A stretch of DNA of 18,695 bases, taken from contig JANELJ010000005.1 of NCBI GenBank assembly GCA_024511395.1, positions 1 through 18,695 on the forward strand. The letters run 5' to 3'. Positions 16,343 through 18,695 of this stretch are shown piece by piece. The notes beneath the pieces are model-generated. The model was given only the letters and a program-made list of their open reading frames with translations. It was not told where the DNA came from and did not search any database. The position numbers and the translations under genes are program-made. This stretch comes from Gammaproteobacteria bacterium. GTDB lineage: Bacteria; Pseudomonadota; Gammaproteobacteria; GRL18. Numbering within the stretch: position 1 is the stretch's first letter; each line of letters begins with the position of its first letter.

Positions 16343-17812
16343 ATGAATTTTATTGAAACCCGCGGTAATGACGGCGAATATCCCTTACAGGTGTCTTTTT
16401 CCCAGGCTATTCTGGCTCCTATTGCCTCTTATGGTGGTATCTATGTTCCTGAGAAACTGCCGGAACTGGGCGACAGCTTTTTACAGAAACATGTTAATTC
16501 TTCCTATAAAACACTGGCTAAAGCCGTTCTGGATGCCTTTGAAATTGATATAGAAGCAGAGGTTATTGATGAAGCTCTGGCTTTATATGATAATTTTGAT
16601 GATCCGCAGAATCCTGTACCGCTGGTTAAGGTAAAAGATGATCTGTATGTCAGTGAGCTTTATCATGGCCCGACCCGGGCGTTTAAGGATATGGCTCTGC
16701 AGCCTTTCGGGGTGGTGCTCTCTTCACTGGCACAGAAACGCAATGAAAACTACCTGATTATGGCAGCCACCAGCGGTGATACCGGACCGGCGGCACTGGA
16801 AACCTTTAAAAACCGGGCTAATGTGCAGGTGGCCTGCCTGTACCCGGACGGTGGCACTTCTGATATTCAGAGACTGCAGATGGTGACTGAAGATGCGCCA
16901 AATCTGAAAGTCATCGGTATTCACGGTGATTTTGATGATGCTCAGACGGCATTAAAACGTCTGCTGGGTTCTGCCAGTTTTAAAGCCCGCCTAAAAGAAA
17001 AAAATATCCACCTGTCTGCTGCCAATTCAGTTAATTTCGGGCGTATTATTTTTCAGTTGATTTATCATATTTACAGTTACCTTGAACTGGTTAGAATCGG
17101 TGATATTGAGTATGGTGATAAAGTTTATCTGGACGTACCTAGCGGTAATTTCGGAAATGCTCTGGGCGGTTATTACGCCATGAAAATGGGGTTGCCGGTA
17201 GAAAAAATTTTAATTGCCTCCAATAAAAACAATGTCCTGACCCATTTAATTCAGGAAGGTAAATATGACCTGAGACATATGTCAGTGGTCTCCACCAGTT
17301 CGCCGGCCATGGATATTTTAAAATCCTCCAATGTGGAACGGGTGCTGTATGATCTCTATGGTGCAGAGCGTACCAAAGAACTGATGTTCCAGCTGGATAA
17401 TGATAACCATTATGAACTAACAGAAGCAGAACTTAATCTGTTACAGGCTGTTTTTTCAGCGGATTTCTGTGAAGATGAAGAAGGTAAACAGTATATTAAG
17501 GAAGCATTTGCCCAAGGCTATTTAATGGATCCCCATACAGCTACCTGTTTTAAGGCCTATGATACTTGCCGGGATAAAGCACTGAAAACCATTGCCTATT
17601 CAACTGCGGAATGGACCAAATTTTCACCTACTATTGCCAATGCCTTAACCGGTGAACAGGGCACCAGTGATGAGCAGGCATTAAAAGCCATAGCCAGGGA
17701 AGCGGGAATTGAAATTCCTGCCATTATCAGTGATTTATTTGCCAAAGAGGTTGTCCAGAAGAGCATTATTGACAAGGAAAATATTGAGCAGGAAATTCTG
17801 GATTTTCTGTAA
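16343..17812 (+). CDS. thrC: Threonine synthase
   Basis: ThrC converts O-phosphohomoserine to threonine using PLP. The 489-residue protein belongs to the long class with the N-terminal threonine-synthase domain: NFIETRG and ASYGGIYVPEKLP near the start. The PLP Lys is about residue 115 in YHGPTRAFKDMALQPFG. The phosphate-binding AATSGDTGPAALE and the VPSGNFGNALGGYYA block are intact, and DPHTATCFKAY lies near the C-terminus. ATG at 16343 has only a weak, distant AGG upstream. With hom it completes two steps of threonine synthesis. thrB (homoserine kinase) is not in the window. Confidence 0.97.
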   Translation: MNFIETRGNDGEYPLQVSFSQAILAPIASYGGIYVPEKLPELGDSFLQKHVNSSYKTLAKAVLDAFEIDIEAEVIDEALALYDNFDDPQNPVPLVKVKDDLYVSELYHGPTRAFKDMALQPFGVVLSSLAQKRNENYLIMAATSGDTGPAALETFKNRANVQVACLYPDGGTSDIQRLQMVTEDAPNLKVIGIHGDFDDAQTALKRLLGSASFKARLKEKNIHLSAANSVNFGRIIFQLIYHIYSYLELVRIGDIEYGDKVYLDVPSGNFGNALGGYYAMKMGLPVEKILIASNKNNVLTHLIQEGKYDLRHMSVVSTSSPAMDILKSSNVERVLYDLYGAERTKELMFQLDNDNHYELTEAELNLLQAVFSADFCEDEEGKQYIKEAFAQGYLMDPHTATCFKAYDTCRDKALKTIAYSTAEWTKFSPTIANALTGEQGTSDEQALKAIAREAGIEIPAIISDLFAKEVVQKSIIDKENIEQEILDFL

Positions 17813-17864
17813 TGTGCTAAACTTGAGACTGTGTATGTGCCCAGGACTGATACAGGTAGAAAAT

Positions 17865-18092
17865 ATGATTGATTATAAAAAATACATTACCATTGAAGCA
17901 GGGAAAAGATCGGGGAAACCCTGTGTGCGTGGCTTGCGAATAACAGTGTATGATATTTTAAATATGCTTGCAGATGGTATGAGTGAAAAGGAGATTATGG
18001 AGGATTTTCCCAAAATAACTCATGAGGATATCCTTGCCTGCCTGGCATTTGCTGCACAAAGAGACAAAATCACTACCCGACTCAGTGCATGA
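17865..18092 (+). CDS. DUF433 domain protein, putative antitoxin
   Basis: A 75-residue protein of the DUF433 family, a winged-helix-like, probably DNA-binding domain. It reads YITIEAGKRSGKPCVRGLRITVYDILNMLADGMSEKEIMEDFPKITHEDILACLAFAA, which carries the family's GKPCIRG-RI and FP-LT-EDI-A-L-YA hallmarks. I chose ATG at 17865, with AGG upstream, because residues before it do not resemble the family and the frame further upstream overlaps thrC. It overlaps the following toxin-like gene by four bases (ATGA at 18089-18092). DUF433 genes typically sit directly before DUF5615 genes in predicted VapBC-like toxin-antitoxin pairs. Confidence 0.88.
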   Translation: MIDYKKYITIEAGKRSGKPCVRGLRITVYDILNMLADGMSEKEIMEDFPKITHEDILACLAFAAQRDKITTRLSA

Positions 18093-18421
18093 AGTTATTA
18101 TTTGATAACAACCTTTCGCATAAACTGGTTGCACGGATAAATGACCTTTTTCCTGGATCATCTCATGTAATGATGGTTCAGCTTGATGATGCAGATGATA
18201 AAGCTATCTGGGAGTTTGCCAAAGAAGGAGAATTTACAATTATAACAAAAGACTCTGATTTTAATGAAATCAGTCTTCTTAAAGGCTTTCCACCTAAAAT
18301 AATATGGATACGAACGGGTAATTGTAAAATTAAAGAAATAGAACAAATAATCAGAAATAATATTATTGTTTTAGGTGCTTTTAACCAAAGCAAGAATTTA
18401 GGGATAATTGAAATCAGTTAA
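18089..18421 (+). CDS. DUF5615 PIN-like protein, putative ribonuclease toxin
   Basis: A 110-residue PIN-like (Mut7-C-related) protein of the DUF5615 family. Acidic residues expected in the active site are visible: MKLLFDNNLSHKL at the N-terminus (Asp), ADDKAIWEFAK in the middle (Asp-Asp), and FTIITKDSDFNEIS (Asp pair). RTGNCK follows, and the final part is typical for the family. It is predicted to be a metal-dependent RNase toxin kept in check by the DUF433 protein just upstream. The gene ends close to two strong hairpins and an IS remnant, a usual accessory location. Confidence 0.85.
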   Translation: MKLLFDNNLSHKLVARINDLFPGSSHVMMVQLDDADDKAIWEFAKEGEFTIITKDSDFNEISLLKGFPPKIIWIRTGNCKIKEIEQIIRNNIIVLGAFNQSKNLGIIEIS

Positions 18422-18441
18422 ATAGTTTAACCTGAATAATA

Positions 18442-18478
18442 CCGTTTTAAGCCTGACTTCAAGCCAGGTTTAAAGCGG
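18442..18478 (+). other. Strong hairpin downstream of the DUF5615 gene
   Basis: A 14-bp stem (18442-18455 with 18465-18478) encloses a 9-nt loop, starting 21 bases after the toxin-gene stop. Two of the pairs are G-U wobbles when read on the plus strand and would be A-C mismatches on the minus strand, so a plus-strand transcript folds better. It lacks a following T-run. It may protect or end the toxin-antitoxin mRNA. Confidence 0.5.
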
Positions 18479-18485
18479 CTGATTG

Positions 18486-18527
18486 TTCTGGTTTGATAAA
18501 ATATACCATCAAACCGGAAATAATTTT
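18486..18527 (+). terminator. Candidate terminator of the DUF433-DUF5615 pair
   Basis: TTCTGGTTTGAT (18486-18497) pairs over 12 bp with ATCAAACCGGAA (18508-18519) around a 10-nt loop; the single non-Watson-Crick pair is a U-G wobble on the plus strand. AATAATTTT follows, a weak T-tract. It fits an intrinsic terminator for plus-strand transcription and lies exactly at the edge of the IS-derived repeat. Confidence 0.5.
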
Positions 18528-18695
18528 AAGCCACAAAAGTCGGAGCTTATTGAGGATCTTTCTTAAGTTATGTTCAGCGGCTACCATAACCACATTAATG
18601 GCATCACCGACTGCACCTTTGAGGTAGCAGCGGTCTAAACGACCATCATTTTTCATATGACCAATTTCAGGCTCAATCGCACTGCGCCGTTTTAA
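18519..18695 (-). repeat. Direct repeat, copy B (IS5-family transposase 3' end)
   Basis: This block aligns without gaps to 122-298 with seven transitions. Both copies lose homology at the same base on the left (122 and 18519), so this point is a true element boundary or a shared truncation. Confidence 0.9.

Larger units (their letters stand above)
18459..18695 (-). pseudogene. IS5-family transposase C-terminus, cut by the window end
   Basis: A second copy of the transposase seen at the left end, in the same orientation and entering from beyond the window. It shows RRSAIEPEIGHMKNDGRLDRCYLKG, with the catalytic Glu in EPEIGH, and then HNLRKILNKLRLLWLKII. After LKII the frame runs 19 more residues through the neighbouring hairpin before a stop, which differs from copy A and suggests that the natural 3' end is missing here too. 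Whether the upstream part is intact cannot be told from this window. Confidence 0.85.

Noticed and set aside
98..18695. Composite transposon bounded by the two IS5-family copies
   Set aside because: Both copies are truncated at the 3' end, copy A lacks its N-terminal half, and the cargo is mostly essential housekeeping genes, so a mobile unit is not supported.

Overview
The window looks like chromosomal DNA of a Gram-negative gammaproteobacterium with moderate to low GC. The evidence is a TonB-dependent outer-membrane receptor with its ABC importer, full-length Mfd, a HemC with Cys242 and Asp84 at the Escherichia coli positions, an AlaC-Hom gene pair, and an RpfE-like protein. I cannot name the genus. 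The absence of central-metabolism marker genes means that a methanotroph or sulfur-oxidiser affiliation would only be a guess. Standard genetic code fits everywhere, with TAA, TAG and TGA all used as stops. Several genes can only start at TTG. I saw no tRNA, rRNA or CRISPR array.

Layout. (1) 1-500: the C-terminal half of an IS5-family transposase, truncated. (2) 624-2814: a soluble PDC/Cache-type sensor protein (minus) divergent from hemC (plus). (3) 2828-7804: a complete vitamin B12 uptake operon on the minus strand, in the order promoter, cobalamin riboswitch, btuB, btuC, btuD, btuF. (4) 7836-8249: an Mth938-like small protein (minus). (5) 8493-12207: alaC, hom and an RpfE-like/'phosphoglycerate mutase' protein (plus). 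(6) 12236-12735: a two-gene overlapping toxin-antitoxin-like pair (HATTRQQI protein plus DUF2283). (7) 12747-16202: mfd (minus), divergent from thrC (16343-17812, plus). (8) 17865-18421: a second overlapping toxin-antitoxin-like pair (DUF433 plus DUF5615 PIN-like), followed by two strong RNA hairpins. (9) 18459-18695: a second copy of the IS5-family transposase C-terminus, cut by the window end.

How the genes work together. btuB carries cobalamin over the outer membrane, BtuF binds it in the periplasm, and BtuC2D2 imports it. A well-formed cobalamin riboswitch with a near-consensus promoter at its 5' edge controls the operon, probably at translation, because a hairpin abuts the btuB ribosome-binding site and no intrinsic terminator is seen. 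Hom and ThrC are the first and last steps of the homoserine-to-threonine branch, and AlaC makes alanine from pyruvate. hom and thrC, which commonly lie close together, are separated here by about 5 kb that carries the RpfE-like gene, a toxin-antitoxin-like pair and mfd. Small toxin-antitoxin-like pairs and IS remnants mark the accessory spots in an otherwise housekeeping region. The genes are mostly recognisable families. The least understood items are the cytosolic Cache-type protein, the HATTRQQI/DUF2283 pair, and the tandem hairpins at the right-hand IS boundary.
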